Positions 23,421-37,041 of a DNA stretch of 64,000 nucleotides are shown here, piece after piece. Source of the DNA: Orbilia blumenaviensis (lineage: Eukaryota; Ascomycota; Orbiliomycetes; Orbiliales; Orbiliaceae); the NCBI GenBank assembly GCA_036872755.1, contig JAVHNS010000013.1:496001-560000 (forward strand). Reading direction: 5' to 3'. The notes beneath the pieces were generated by a model. It saw only the letters and a list, made by a program, of their open reading frames with translations. It did not search any database and was not told the origin of the DNA. The position numbers and the translations under genes are program-made. Every line of letters begins with the position of its first letter. Position 1 is the stretch's first letter.

Positions 23421-24928
23421 ATGTGCGACGACGAAGCCCTAACATTCCTCCCCCTAACCTTCTCCCAAGCGGATGCGAACGCCTGCGCAACCCATCTCAT
23501 CCTGACCCTCTTCCCCGAATGGGACCCCGCCCATCTCGACTTCATCCGATTCACCGACGGCATCACAAACACCCTGCTCAAATGCGTCCACAAGACCATC
23601 TCCCACGATCCCTTGACCGGTGCCGAGAAGGTCTCAATCGATGAGATGGAGTCTGCCCTGCTGAGGGCCTACGGCAAGGGTACCAACGTTCTCATCGACC
23701 GTGGCCGTGAGTCCTCCTCTTCTCTTTCTTATCCAATTGAATACCTTCCAATTACACCAATAACTTACTGACTGACTGGTTTTTTCTGCTGTATAGGAGA
23801 GTGCCAAAACCACTTCTACTTGGCTCTACACTCCCTCGCCCCACCGCTGCTCGCTCGCTTCAACAACGGCCTCATCTACCGCTTCGTCCCAGGTCGCGTA
23901 ACCTCCCCAGCCGACCTCTCCATTCCAAAAGTATACACTGCTGTCGCGAAGCGTCTGGGACAATGGCATGCCAAGATAGACACCAAGGGTCTCATGGACG
24001 CTCTCGAACTCATGGGTCCGCGCCGTAGGATCTCTCCGGACAGCGGCGTGCCCGAATTGGTCTACGACGACACCATGGAAAGCGATGAAGAAGCGTTCTT
24101 GCGCGAGGGAGCCAGCAGTGATGGTGAAGACGAGGAGGATGTGGAGGAGAAGGGCATTAAACCCGGCGAATCTGAGCTGTGGCTTACCCTCCAGAAATGG
24201 ATTGCTGCTCTGCCAGAGCATAAACCGGAGGAGGTCGAGCAGAAGAAGCTGCTGACGGACGAATTGGAGTGGATTGAGGATAATACCGGTCTTAGCGGGT
24301 TGGGAGAGATTGTATTCGGCCATTGCGACCTGCTGAGCGGCAACGTCATCGTGCTGCCGAAGAAGGAGAAGAGGACCGGTTTCTGTCCGGCTGATATTGG
24401 GCCAGCTGAGGACCTCCAGGTCACCTTTATTGACTATGAGTACGTTTTTAATACACCCGGCTTGCTATGAGTTGGAATATTAGCTAACTGGATAACGGTA
24501 GATACGCCATCCCAACGGAGCGCGCATTCGACATCGCCAACCATTTCTCGGAATGGACCGGGTTTGACTGCGACTACAACCTGATCCCGACCTCCGCGAC
24601 CCGCCGCTCGTTCATCAAATCCTACCTCGAGTCCTTTCGCACCTTCAAAGCCGACTCTCCTCCCACAACCACTACAGGAGCCGAATCAGAAGGAGAAACA
24701 ACCGAAGAAGAAGTCGAGAAAGTAATGAAGGAAGTTGACAGTTTCCGCGGAATCCCCGGGTTTTATTGGGGTATCTGGGCGTTAATCCAGGCCACCATCT
24801 CGCAAATCGACTTTGATTACGCTGCCTACGCGGAGTTGAGACTGGCTGAATACTGGGACTGGAAGAAGGCGTTTTTGAACGAGGAGCGCGAGCAGAGCTT
24901 GAGGGAGAAGAGGTGGTTGAGTCTGTAG
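23421..24928 (+). CDS. Ethanolamine kinase (CDP-ethanolamine pathway)
   Basis: Three exons: 23421-23706, 23797-24439 and 24502-24928, 451 aa. It phosphorylates ethanolamine with ATP, the first step of the Kennedy route to phosphatidylethanolamine, in the cytosol. Motifs: FTDGITNTLLKC (nucleotide loop), YRFVPGRVTSPADL, the Brenner-type catalytic loop FGHCDLLSGNVI (HxDxxxxN), and VTFIDYEYA with the metal-binding Asp, followed by FDIANHFSEWTGFDCDY. The IxNHFxE context favours ethanolamine over choline kinase. An acidic insertion (about 24,075-24,165: SDEEAFL...DGEDEEDVEEK) sits in the middle of the kinase fold, and a Thr/Glu-rich insertion is near 24,660-24,720. Both introns restore family motifs exactly. 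Confidence 0.93.
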
Positions 24929-27263
24929 ACTCCTCCCTTCTCTACAACATTCTTCAGTAAAGGTCGGCGAATGCCGTCCTGTGGGGATATTAACCAAAGA
25001 TTGTCCTTTGTTTTTTTTTTTTCTCAGTCATTTCAGCTTCATACCCTTTTCTTTCTTTTTTTCATCTTCTACTTCTAGAGGCGTTTCAATGCTGTTCTCA
25101 ACAACAACGAGTTAATGTCTAAAGATACCCACATCCATTCACGACCATTTTTCTCCTTCTTTTTCATGACCCAGTTCTTGCTTTTTATCCTGCTAGTCTG
25201 GCATCTGCGAAGCAATTGTTTCTTTTTCTTTTTTTATTTAACACACCTCCAATTCAGCGATCTAATAATGAAAAGAGATGGGAGGAAGGGACATGGAAAA
25301 ACGGAAAACCAGCATGCATGCATATTTCGATTTATTTCTTTTCATTTACGAGCGACTGGAGCGGACGGATATGATATCAGGGGTGTTCAACAGACCGGGC
25401 TTTTCTGAAATTTTGTACATGATTTGCATTTACATCTTTCTCTTGCATATTTTGGTTTAGCAGCAGATAATGATGAATGACAGCAGTTTATCCTTTTATT
25501 ACTACTCCTAACTCCTACTATCACTGATATAGAAGCCTGGCCGGAGGGCCGGATGCTTGCTATCACTGATATATAGATGAGCGCTATCACCGGCAGGTAC
25601 CTACTAACCGCTCAGTCCCATCCGGACTACCCCGTGAAGGCCGGTTTATGAGTCCAGTCCAGTCCCATCCCGCCCTACCGGCATCAATTAGAAGAACCGA
25701 CCACTTAGCGCATCTATCCAACCTCCTCATCAACCCCCCTTCATCATATCTCCATATAAAAAAAAAAAAGATGTAAACCGTGTCCTCAAGCCCTAAAACT
25801 TCCCCTCATCGATAATCGATCGATAGTAATGATTCCACTGCCCCAACCCCACCAATCTCCATCTCATCCCATGACGACGTGCAAAAGTTCTTTTGGTGTT
25901 TTGGAGGGGTCCGAATCTGATCCCCCCAAAAAACCTTGATATGCATATGACTCCCCACATCACCCCCCTCTCAATGAAGACCCATCGCAAGCCCAGATAG
26001 ACCCAACCCAATTCCCAGCATTTGATCAATTCTGCACGCTGATATGATGATACCAAATCGTATGAGCATACCATATCACATCACACAATATCGCGACCAA
26101 AAGTGTAATTTTTGTTAAACAAGAAGAGGATACGTATACCACATCTCAATCCCCCATCCCACTTCTAAGACATATCATCAAAGCGAGCGGGCGAGTGGGG
26201 GATGTGAAAGTATAACCCACCCCGGGAGCAAATATAGTAGAGCAGATAAGGGAAAAGCTTCAAAGAGTATGGACCCCTCTATCGTGTGCATACCTAGTAG
26301 TTCCCTGCGGCATACCGAACTCAGAACGTACTATCAAAGTTGAATTCCTCTCGAGCTAGTAGATGAAATATACCAATCATATGTGTATACAGATATATAC
26401 AAAGGAAGCTATAGAGAAGAAGGGAGGGGAGAAGGGGGGGAAGCATACCCAATGGCAACCCTGAAGTCTAGAACCAGAGTACTTCGGTATACAGCTACCA
26501 CATGTGTGTATATATATGTATCACATCAACAGTTTAAGAACTCGTAAATTTCAATGGAGAGAAAGATAGATAGATAGAAACTTCCGTTCCTTTTTTCTTC
26601 CTACTTCACCAAAAAGGTAACCCTATAGTTCTCAAGAAAAATTAAAGGGAAGAGAAGGGAAGAGAAGAGGAAAAAGCCATACACACAGGCAAAAGTTGAG
26701 ATTCCGAAGCTTGATATATATACTTATATAGAGATATAAAAAAAGCAGCTATAGTAATCGAGAAAGGAGCATCGCAAGCTTTCAACCATAATAGAAGCGA
26801 ACTCGGAAGAGAAAAGAAAAAAGTAAAGGAGGGAGGGGTTCAGGAAGACGTCCGTAGAATCGAATCGTAAGAAACACTGAGAAGAGAAAAAAAGAAGCTT
26901 ATAATTATCCTATCTTCCCTTGTCCACTTCAAAACCAAAAAAAAAAAAAAGAAAGAGAGGGAGCATCACAGGTATATTAAAAAACAAATTGGCATAGTTA
27001 ACAATCTTTTCCTTTTATTTCCCCCCTCCCCCGTTCCTCAAACAAGAGCCTGTCTAGTGCTTTTTTTTCTCATTTCTTTTTTTCTCTTTTGCTATTCTTG
27101 TCGTGTCGTTTGGTCGTAAAATATCGTGTGGCAGAGTTTCAGAGGAGGTTTTCCGAAGAAAGAGGAAGATGGAAGCGTAGGAGAGCGTGAATAAAGGTAT
27201 GCATGGAGAGGGAAGCTGAGAAGGAAAAGGAAATTGAAAAAAGAAGGCTGAGAAAGTCTAATT
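24929..27263. other. Convergent intergenic region / long ARF1 3' side
   Basis: This 2.3-kb stretch lies between convergent genes. It contains a 14-bp direct repeat CTATCACTGATATA at 25518 and 25560, A-runs at 25757-25770 and 26938-26952, and T-runs at 25008-25023. No coding ORF is supported. Part may be the 3' UTR of ARF1. Confidence 0.5.
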
Positions 27264-28294
<1,031 letters not shown>

Positions 28295-30812
28295 CTTGAC
28301 TGATTTTAAGTCCCAAACAAGGGTATTCTCGCGATATCAAAAATAATAAAAATATTTGGGTATTTAAAAATGTAAGAGTAAAGAACTGAATAGTCGAATC
28401 GGTTAGCTCCGAAATAACTCCCGAAAGTTTTTAGTTTTTTTTTGTGATAGGGAAGAATAAGGGACAAGAAGAAGGAAAGCGTGGCGGGAAGAGGAAAAAA
28501 ATTGTGATGCGACTGGATAAAACAGCTGGCCAGGGCCAAAATAACAAGGAGGCCAAGCTGGCGACACAGCAAGATCCTTGAATGTGTTGGACGACGAAGA
28601 CGACAGCTGGACCTGGGAACCTCTTCTCGGACGGGAACGGACAGGTCGGAGCCAAGTCGAGGAACGACCGATACGTCTAGGATGCTGATTCCGCGTGAAG
28701 CTGATTGGAAGCTGGGAAAAAGGGGTGCATATGTGCAAGTATGTAGAATGGATGTATGATATCTCCCTCCCAATCTCTCTCTTTATGGGTGCATGTATAT
28801 ATATGTGCGTGTGTATGTGTGGCTGCAATGGAAAAACGACAACGGAGAAACTCGAAGGCGAGCTAGGTGTGTGAATGACGACAAGAATAGAACGCACACA
28901 CACACAGAGAGAGAGGCAGCCCAGCACGGTCCAGCAGAGCACAGTACAGTACAGTACGATCAAGAGGAAGCTGATGTTGACGAGCGATTAAAAGAAGGGG
29001 AATGGAAGGAGTGTGGAAGGGGAATGGAACTGCAGGGAAGGGAATGAGGGAGAAAAAAGAGCATGAGAGCAAGAAAGAGAGTAGGAACGGACCAGATAAG
29101 ACTGTAGGTTTGCTGGCGATTCGTGATCAGGGATTCGTCAACGGAGGTCGCGGATAGCAGATGGTGGTGATGGTGGTGGTGATAGTGGTGATGATGATAG
29201 TGGTGGTGGTGGTGATGGTAGTGATGGTGGTTGCAGTGGATGAGATGGAACTGAATGGGGGTGATGGGGAGAAGGGAAAGGTCAGGTTAATTAAAGGTAG
29301 GCTTGGTAGCAGCACAAGCAGGAGAAGGGGAGAGGGAAGGTTAAAATGCCAGCAAGACAGTTTACCAGAAAATCCAACGAATGAACGGCTCACCTCACCT
29401 GCCTGTCAGCTCGAAAGCACCCGACAAAAAAAAAAAAAAAAAAAAAAAAGGTCGCCCACTCGTACTACAAGGTAACTACTGAGTGGCTTCAGTACTTGAG
29501 GCTACAAAGGCAAGACTCAGTCCAAGTCAGGAGTAAAATAAAATCTAACAAGCTAAATGTAATGCAATGTATCTGTATGTGCGCAGTCACCGTATCTTCG
29601 GTACCAGCCAGCTCGACATTTCAAGTCAAGAAAAAAAAAAAAAGACAGGAAGAGGAAAGGGGCGACGTCCGCCAGAGCTAGTGGTAAAATTTAAAATGCG
29701 ACATGATTGGTGAATTTTTCCTTATTTTAGACTCGTTCGTCCTGGATATATCTTTCGGACTTTGACTAAGTCACCGCTTAGCCTCCATAAGTGCATCTCT
29801 GGAACCCCCCTTCACCCTGGGAAATACGTCCTTGAATGCGTAAACTTTTGGAGGAAAAGAGAATACTCTGTTATCATCGGTAGTTGCAATCTATGAGATC
29901 TAGACACCGTGTATATATCTATCTCTGCCTCTGAATCACACATTCACTGCTTCATCTCATCTGATGATATCATGCCATTTCATGTCATATCATGAGAGCT
30001 TGAGCTGGAGCTTGAGCTTCCGGAAAAGGAGGGCTCTGTGCGTTGCATGTTCCGTCCTCGCAACGCGGTGGCCAAACAGCCAGCCGGCCAGCTATAGCAT
30101 ATCAAGTCCAGATCCCACATGTGTCTGAGCTAATTTCCAGGCTATCCAGATCTAGGTCCTGTTATCCAACAGTAGAATGCAGATACGGCGCTTTCAAAAG
30201 ACAAGTATCCCGATCTCTTCCATTTAATTAATTTACCCATCGACTGGATAAAGATATATTGGAGCTAGCTAAAAGAGACTGGCATCGAAGGCAAGACCGA
30301 AATGCAACGAATGCAACGCATATACCATACTATAGTGACAGTGTGAGATTAGAATTGGTATCCATAGAGACTGGCTGGTACTGCTAGTAGATAGATCATA
30401 GAGTTCTGCATGCTGGTCGCCGTTGACGTGCCAACGCCGACATAGCCAGATGTATCCTGCATTCAGGTTTATGGACACTTGTGCTTGCTTGCTTTCAGTG
30501 CCGTTCTTCAGCACTAGCTCATATATATATATATATTCTAGGTAGTTAACGGCTTCAGAAGTCCACCTGCATAGACCATAGTATATTCTTGAATTCTATC
30601 ATCATATAAGCATATAGGTAGGCAGTATAGTATGCACGAAATAGAAATACGCCAGCAGAGGGGGGGTATCCACATAAAAACACCGGTCATTCAGTCAGTC
30701 ATCCAGTCAGTCCCACCAAGCATGCCATCCCCATCTATACATAAAAAGTCCATAAGCAAGTAGCCATTCTAGCCACGAGACCTATTCGAACCCCCAATTC
30801 AGCACCGAGTTC
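28295..30812. other. ARF1 upstream region and spacer
   Basis: Contains an ACAGT tandem (28941-28957), a GGT/GAT repeat (29161-29232) and an A homopolymer (about 29427-29449). ORFs overlapping these are repeat artefacts. No gene is recognised out to the MED1 stop. Confidence 0.5.
29161..29232 (+). repeat. GTG/GAT trinucleotide repeat
   Basis: About 70 nt of GGTGGTGAT-type repeats upstream of ARF1. It is open in several frames but has no coding support. Confidence 0.85.
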
Positions 30813-33034
30813 TTACTCGACCATCGCATCCACATCCACACCAACCGCCTTCTTCCTAACCCACTCCACCAAAATCCCTACATCCTCCGTAACCTCCATG
30901 ACCCTCTTCACACTCTCAACCTCCGCCATTGCAACCCCACCGCTGACCGCTAATATCTGTAGCTCCGCGTTGTTTAAGATGCTGATCTCGATCTGGCTGA
31001 TGCTGACGAGGTCGTATGGGAATATCAACGAGTAGCCGAGTGGCAGTGTGTTCATTGATATATCCACCGGCACTGCTGACGACATAGGTGTAGAGTCGGA
31101 GAGGAAGTCGTCCAGGTCCATTATCTCTGGTTGTGACTGTGGTTGCTGGGAGGACTGGGAAGGCAATGACAGGTCTTCTGGAAACGCACTATGGAATATC
31201 GTGCTAAAGCAGGCATACTTTCGTAGAATCTATACGGTCATCAATACCAAAGTCTATTGTACGAACAGTGCCGAGACAGAAGGAAAATAGGGATAAGAAG
31301 GGGATAAGACAAACCTGGAAAATGACCCCCAACTGCCTCGGATGCGAGAACGGAATCTCCTCCAAAACCCGCCCATACGCCGGCCTCAGCGTGTTCAGAT
31401 TGTACTTATGTTCCGCATTTTCATCATCCTTTCCTGTATAAACCTTCCTCCCATTGACCAACGGTTCCTTCCCTCCCTTGATCTTGGGACAGAAAACCCC
31501 TTCTAGTGGACCCGGCATGACCTGTGACAGAGTGGATGCCCCAGCTGCATTCAGAATCTCAACCTCATCTTCCAAGCTGATAACAACAGGAGGGTCTAGC
31601 TTCGCAATAAAGCGCGTATTGTTTAACCTTGTCAAAACCTCAGGATTCGTAGCCGGTTCGTAGTTATTTAGCGGCGGCTCAATCCAGTCGATCTCATGGG
31701 TGGTGCCAAACAGGCTGTCCGATCTGTACCCTCCCTCAAAATATCAGCATCCATCTCTCGTTTCAGAGCTTTCAAGAAGCACAAGAAAGTAAAACATAAG
31801 AAGAAGAAAAAAGACATACCCCTTCAAAACATTATCCGACACCCAATCCTCCGAATTCCTCACCGGCGTGATATAAGCCTCATTCGGCAACTCATCAACA
31901 TCAACCACCACCCTCCAAAACCGTCCACTCTCCTCTCCATCCTCCCTCTCCTTCCCTTTCCCCTTCCCTTCCTTCCCCTCGCTGCTAATCAACCTTCTCT
32001 CCTTCCAATAATCAATACAAAACCCAACTTTCCCCCTCAGATGCATCCCCGGCCTCCCCATTCCCTTACACATAGCCTCAACCTCCCCCCCAAAACTCAC
32101 CGTCTCCTTCTCCCAAATCTTCATCATAGAAACATACAGCCCCGTAACCGCACTAAAGCAATTAAGCGAAGGGAGATGACTCAACCGATCCGACCTTGCA
32201 AACCGCTCAAGGTTATCGGCGAACTGCGCGAGTGATGAAGTAATACTATAACTCGATGCCGTCGTCGTCGTCGTCGTCGAAGTATTCGCACCCGCACCCG
32301 TACTAGCAGGCGGCGGGATAAGCGTTCTTTCCAGAATCCTGGCAGCACGGTCCGAGAATTCGGCTGTAGGACCAGAGGTTTCGGCGAACGACAGCGCGAC
32401 GCGCGATACCGCCCCGTCTTTGAAATCCACATCCACCACCACTATGATACCCGATATTATCAACGTGTGAACCCCCTTCACAAGTGTAGTGCTATCAGTG
32501 TGGTATTGCATTCTGCTCCGAAAAAAATATAATTAGCCCATTGACTGCCAGAAACCGCCCAATTGCGTATAAGAATATAATAAAAAAAAAGAGAGAAAGG
32601 AAGGGGGGAAGATCTCACCCAGCCCGCCTCGCAACCCTCTTAATCCCCTCCTCCGAAATCTTCCCAGGCCGACTCTTCAAAACCTTCAGCACCTTCTTCA
32701 GCTTACTCCGCTCCTTATCCTCCCCACCACCACCCACAACCCCACCACCAGCCCCATCAGCCCCCAGCAGCGAATTCAAAGAATTCAAATACTTAGTCCC
32801 CGTCGTCGAACTCGCCGGAGACCCGAATTGTAACCCACTATTCGATAACGATGGTGCTAACGCGGAGCTATGTGGTGACTTCTTAAGGCCGGGATGAGGC
32901 GATGATCCTGCCAGAGCTTGTGAGACCGCTGGTGAGAATGGGAACGTCGCGAGGTTGCCGGGGGTCATGCCGCTGCCGTGATGAGGCGCCGCCATTGGGG
33001 TATGTGTGTTCATCGTGGGCGATGGTGCTTCCAA
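30813..33034 (-). CDS. MED1: Mediator complex subunit 1 (fungal MED1)
   Basis: Four exons: 33034-32619, 32512-31820, 31723-31315 and 31229-30813, summing to 644 aa. MED1 belongs to the middle module of Mediator, linking activators to RNA polymerase II in the nucleus. The Ser/Pro/Gly-rich N-terminus is followed by ISEEGIKRVARRAG, then HTLIISGIIVVVDVDFKDG...VSRVALSFAET, HLPSLNCFSAVTGLY, a long variable region with a Lys/Glu tract (about 31,950-31,990), IDWIEPP, ARF-like IAKLDPPVVISLEDEVEIL and a C-terminal LRKYACFSTIFHSAFPED. This order is that of fungal MED1. Several exons show the A/C-to-G/T third-position switch. Confidence 0.88.
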
Positions 33035-34225
33035 GAAAGAAAGCGGCTGTTTCGAATCGAATTGAATTGAATTCCGAGGTTGTAAGAAGCGCGCGACGGA
33101 AAGCAGCGATTAGGTAAAATGGTACGCGATCTTTTTTCCTTTTTTTTTTCTTTCTTTATTGTGAAAAATCGATAGTATCTAGAGCTTCCAGAAGCTATAG
33201 CTCCATGTCCATCCTTTACCTGAAAAGAAAAGAAAAAAACGAACCAATAAGTGCGGCAATGTCGCGTTGAGTAAGACGTGGGGTTGGTTGATGAGGCTGT
33301 GAAGGTTGATGGTATGATGTTGGAGCTTGCTTGGTTGGCCCCAAACCGAGTTCCGAAGCACGCAAGCTCTTGGTTCCTGCATTGCCAGGGTTCCCCAAAA
33401 ACAACCACATCAAGTTACAGATATATTACTCAGCACTGCAATATATATATATATGAACGACGACAGACTCAATTGAATAGTAGTAGCTAGGAATATATAA
33501 CAGCAGAAAAGTAATCGATCAGGAAATAGTTATTTGTCTGAATCGTATTATTTTCGCAAAAGTTCGAGTACAACAGCAGCATCCATACCCTCATTGACAG
33601 CCTGACAGTCTCACTTTTACTCACTCGCTCATTCACTCAAACAGACTGTAAAAAGACTTCAAGAGATGGAAAGAATGACAGAAAAACAATTAAATAGCAG
33701 TGCGCATGGTAACTTTGGTTCTGGAACAGAACCACTGATCTATCACTATCGCCGCCCCCATGAATAGTGTTTGTGTCCACTCTAGACATATCCTAGTCGC
33801 CGAATCCTGAGTTTTGATATGCTGGCTGTTCCCAGACCAGAATAAACCTCCCTCTACCCTGTAAAACACTCAAGGTACCCCATCCCCTCGTCTCCTCCCA
33901 AAATAAACTCAAAGAGATCCGTTGTTTCGACCGGGCCGACAAAACTAAAGAAAAGGAAAGGAAAGGAAAGGGGTAAGGGGGGAAAGCGACAAAACTGTAC
34001 AGTACGCCGATATTTTGGACAGAGACAAAAAAGGAGAAACCAATATGAAAATGAAACAGCAACCAACAAAACCGAAAATGCCAGGGTTCCCAATAACCGA
34101 CAGCTCTAACCTGCCGACAGCGCGCGGAAACCTCGACAGTATGCTCTTCTAAAACAAAAACGCGCAGAAAGCAGAGGATGGGAAACGACCCGGAAATGCG
34201 TGTTTAATAAAACAAAGGAAGCCGG
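33035..34225. other. Intergenic, no gene seen
   Basis: MED1 upstream region and ORM1 downstream region. Contains a G/A-rich run around 33950-33985 and nothing convincing as coding. Confidence 0.55.
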
Positions 34226-35207
34226 CTAGGATGTTTCTTCGCCTTCCTCCTCGATCGTTTGGCTCCATGGCATAACGACTCGCATTCGATGGAACTAGTC
34301 AAGGACCTGAATTAGCTTGGTTCATGCAATAGATAGGTTTTGATATAAGATACGGGGGGTGTCTGAGATTTGAGACATACGCTTGGAAGCTTCGGTATAA
34401 TAACACTCATCACTGCCATACAGTTAACGACAAAGAATGTTAAATCGTAATGCGTGTAGTGCGTTGAGAGGAGAAATAGTAATATCGGCATCGATGTCAG
34501 GAATTTCTTAGAAGGTGTATACTGGTCGCCATTGTCCATCTGCTCCCACATATTGAGGTTGTCATATGCACCAGAGTTGAACTCAAAAGGAATACCTTGA
34601 ACATAATGAAACATAATATAAGTAGCCTACGGTGCCATGTCAGTATTAGCTTATCGAAATTTCATAGTCGCTATCGGCGTGTATTACATACAACCATGTA
34701 AGTGATATTAGTCAACGTCCAGCTAGTTTCCTGAGAAACTCCAGGTATTGAGTCATAGAATATCTTCAAACCAGCAATGCATACTGGGTGAATTAGCCAG
34801 GCACCTATTTTTTTTTTGTAGATATTCGCTGTCAGTTGCTTTCTTCGCCTTTATGTTGGTCTGACCATCTTCCGGGTGGTTCAGTTCGGGAAGCCCGGAA
34901 TCCGCCCCGGTTTTCCCCCTTCAGAATTAAAGAAATAAAGCTTCCAGGTCCTTCTTTTTCCAATATTCCCGCTTTCTCCCGGTACTGGGGTCTCGAAAAA
35001 CTGACCTTTATTATTGACCCAGTTCGCATTCAGGTTCGGCAACGCGACCTGATCCGAAAGCTGCTCGATTGTCTCTGGTGGCTCAACGTAGATGATACTG
35101 CTAGATCGTCTCCGGCGGCCTTTAGACACGGAGCCTGAGTGGAGCCTCGAGGGACCACCGTCAGGCATGTTAATCGGTGAGAGAAGGGTGGCAGTTTTGG
35201 AAGCCAC
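34226..35207 (-). CDS. ORM1: Orm1/ORMDL family regulator of sphingolipid synthesis
   Basis: Exons 35207-35006, 34804-34692, 34626-34381 and 34294-34226 give 209 aa. Orm proteins sit in the ER membrane and inhibit serine palmitoyltransferase. Motifs: NANWVNNKGAWLIH, KIFYDSIPGVSQETSWTLTN, MFHYVQGIPFEFNSGAYD, LNMWEQMDNGDQYTPSKKFL, STHYTHYDLTFFVVN and PKLPSFHRMRV. Four membrane helices are expected. The N-terminus carries a basic-serine cluster GRRRRSSSI, fitting the site where TORC2-Ypk1 phosphorylates Orm in yeast. The acidic C-terminal tail EEEGEETS is short. All four exons are in phase. Confidence 0.95.
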
Positions 35208-37041
35208 GGTTGCGGATTTCTAGGAAGGTGAAAAAAAAGGACGACGTGTATCGGTGTTTTGGCAGTCGCGAAAATGGGCAAATATGGTTCGCGAGGCGCC
35301 TAGATTGATGGAGGAACTACTTATAGCGTTTTCGACGAGGAAGAGGCGTGTGGGACGGCGTGGACGATGGATGGTGTGTGTTTTTTTTATGGGTTTTGGT
35401 CCGGGACTGAAAGACCTGGGGTTTAAATGATAGACGGAACAAGCTCGAGCGAACAGAACTTTCTTGAATAGGAGACAATTACGGTCGGCGGTAATATGGC
35501 AGCTGGGTTTGTGACAAGTCGGATGAGAAGGGATGAGTGGCTGGAGAGGATAGGAGAGAAGAAGAGGGAGAGACAGAGAGGAAGAGAAGAGGAAGAAGTA
35601 GAGGAAGAGGAAGAGGAGAGGGAGCTGAGGGCCAGGAGATGAAGTGACGCAAGTTGGAAATGAGAAAGCGTTCTTGTGTGTATGGGGTAACACCAACTGG
35701 ACTGGACTGCCCGGCCGACTGACTGACAAGCGGGCTTGAAATAGTAACAGGCCGCTCACTTCAGTTGACAAGAAAGATTAGCTAATATTACTTTTATACT
35801 TCGGTTTGGCACCAAGTCACATTCAGGAGTTAGGTAATTACCTAGAAGTAAGTAAGTCCTTCCATCTTGATCGAGATAACTAGGTACCTAACTAGGTTCT
35901 GAGTAGCAAGTAAAATAAATAACCAACCATGCGATTGCATTTGTATAAGGCAAGTACTCGGTACTTAAGAAGACTCCTTTATCATATTATCATATCATCG
36001 GATCAGTTCAGTCGAGCAAGCGGAAATTGACAGCATTCACTTTTCTTGCTTCCCTTCTTTCTTTCCAGCGGACGGGATGAAACAAAAGCTTAGCCCCAAG
36101 ATCCCGGCCCAGATCTCTGGCCCCCCCAGCCCAGGCATTGCATTTCGAGCTGCAGAATTCGATGCCCCTTCTCCAGCCTGCTGCAGCACCTCATCGTCTA
36201 ATTGCTCAATTTGCACTCAGGCCGTGCTTGCGGATTAATCTTTCAGTGGTTCAATTTTTCTCTCTAAAATTTTTGGTTTGCCCCGACACCACTAGCGGAT
36301 CCAGTAGACGGATGCATTTGCGGATGCATTTGCGGGCCTAGTCAACGGAAATCTCTCCCTCGTTCTCGGAGGCTGACCGGCACCGTGACATCGATTACGA
36401 CTACCGTTGACATTTCTGGCCAGGGTCTTCCGCCGCTAGCTTGTCGACCACCACTTGCTTGCATGCTATAGTCCCTGCACTGGGTAACTGCAACCTGGCG
36501 ACGGCATACCGGCCGGCGCGACTACGAGAACTCTAGCTTATGGGGAAAGAAAGAAAGAAAAATATCAGGCCTGCTGCCTTACATGCATAATTGTACACGT
36601 CCATCTAGACATGATAGTGGGAAGGCAGGATCATGATCATGCCAGTATCAAAGTGTCCGATGCCCGGAGGAGAACCATTTCTATCAGATCAGCACAGCCG
36701 CAGCCGCTCGCCTGCTGAGACCGCGGCCTCATTTCGTCCGGCTTTTAGTCAGCACTTTAAATTGGACCTCTCCCTTCAACGCACATAATGCAACAACTTG
36801 AGTTGGCAATCCCGAGACTGCTTGCGAGACTTGCATCTCATTTCGAATGAATGGGTTAAATCTTGATATATTTATATGTATACATGACTACTAACCAACT
36901 TGAACTACTTAGTACAACGAACTCGGGCCTTTTACATATTTTATTATACATTACAGATGTATTCTTTTCTCTTTAATGTCGATGCAACATAGTATGTCCA
37001 GTGGTTACTGACTGAAAATCCTTCAATCCGTGGATAGCGAT
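35208..37041. other. Intergenic, no gene seen
   Basis: ORM1 upstream region with G/A-rich (coding-strand C/T-rich) tracts at 35540-35640, then mixed-composition sequence. ORFs at 35220-35771 lie on the pyrimidine tract of the ORM1 leader and are not supported. Confidence 0.55.

Noticed and set aside
35220..35771. 183-codon ORF upstream of ORM1
   Set aside because: Driven by a pyrimidine-rich leader (low-complexity Leu/Ser/Phe); it does not join the Orm reading frame.
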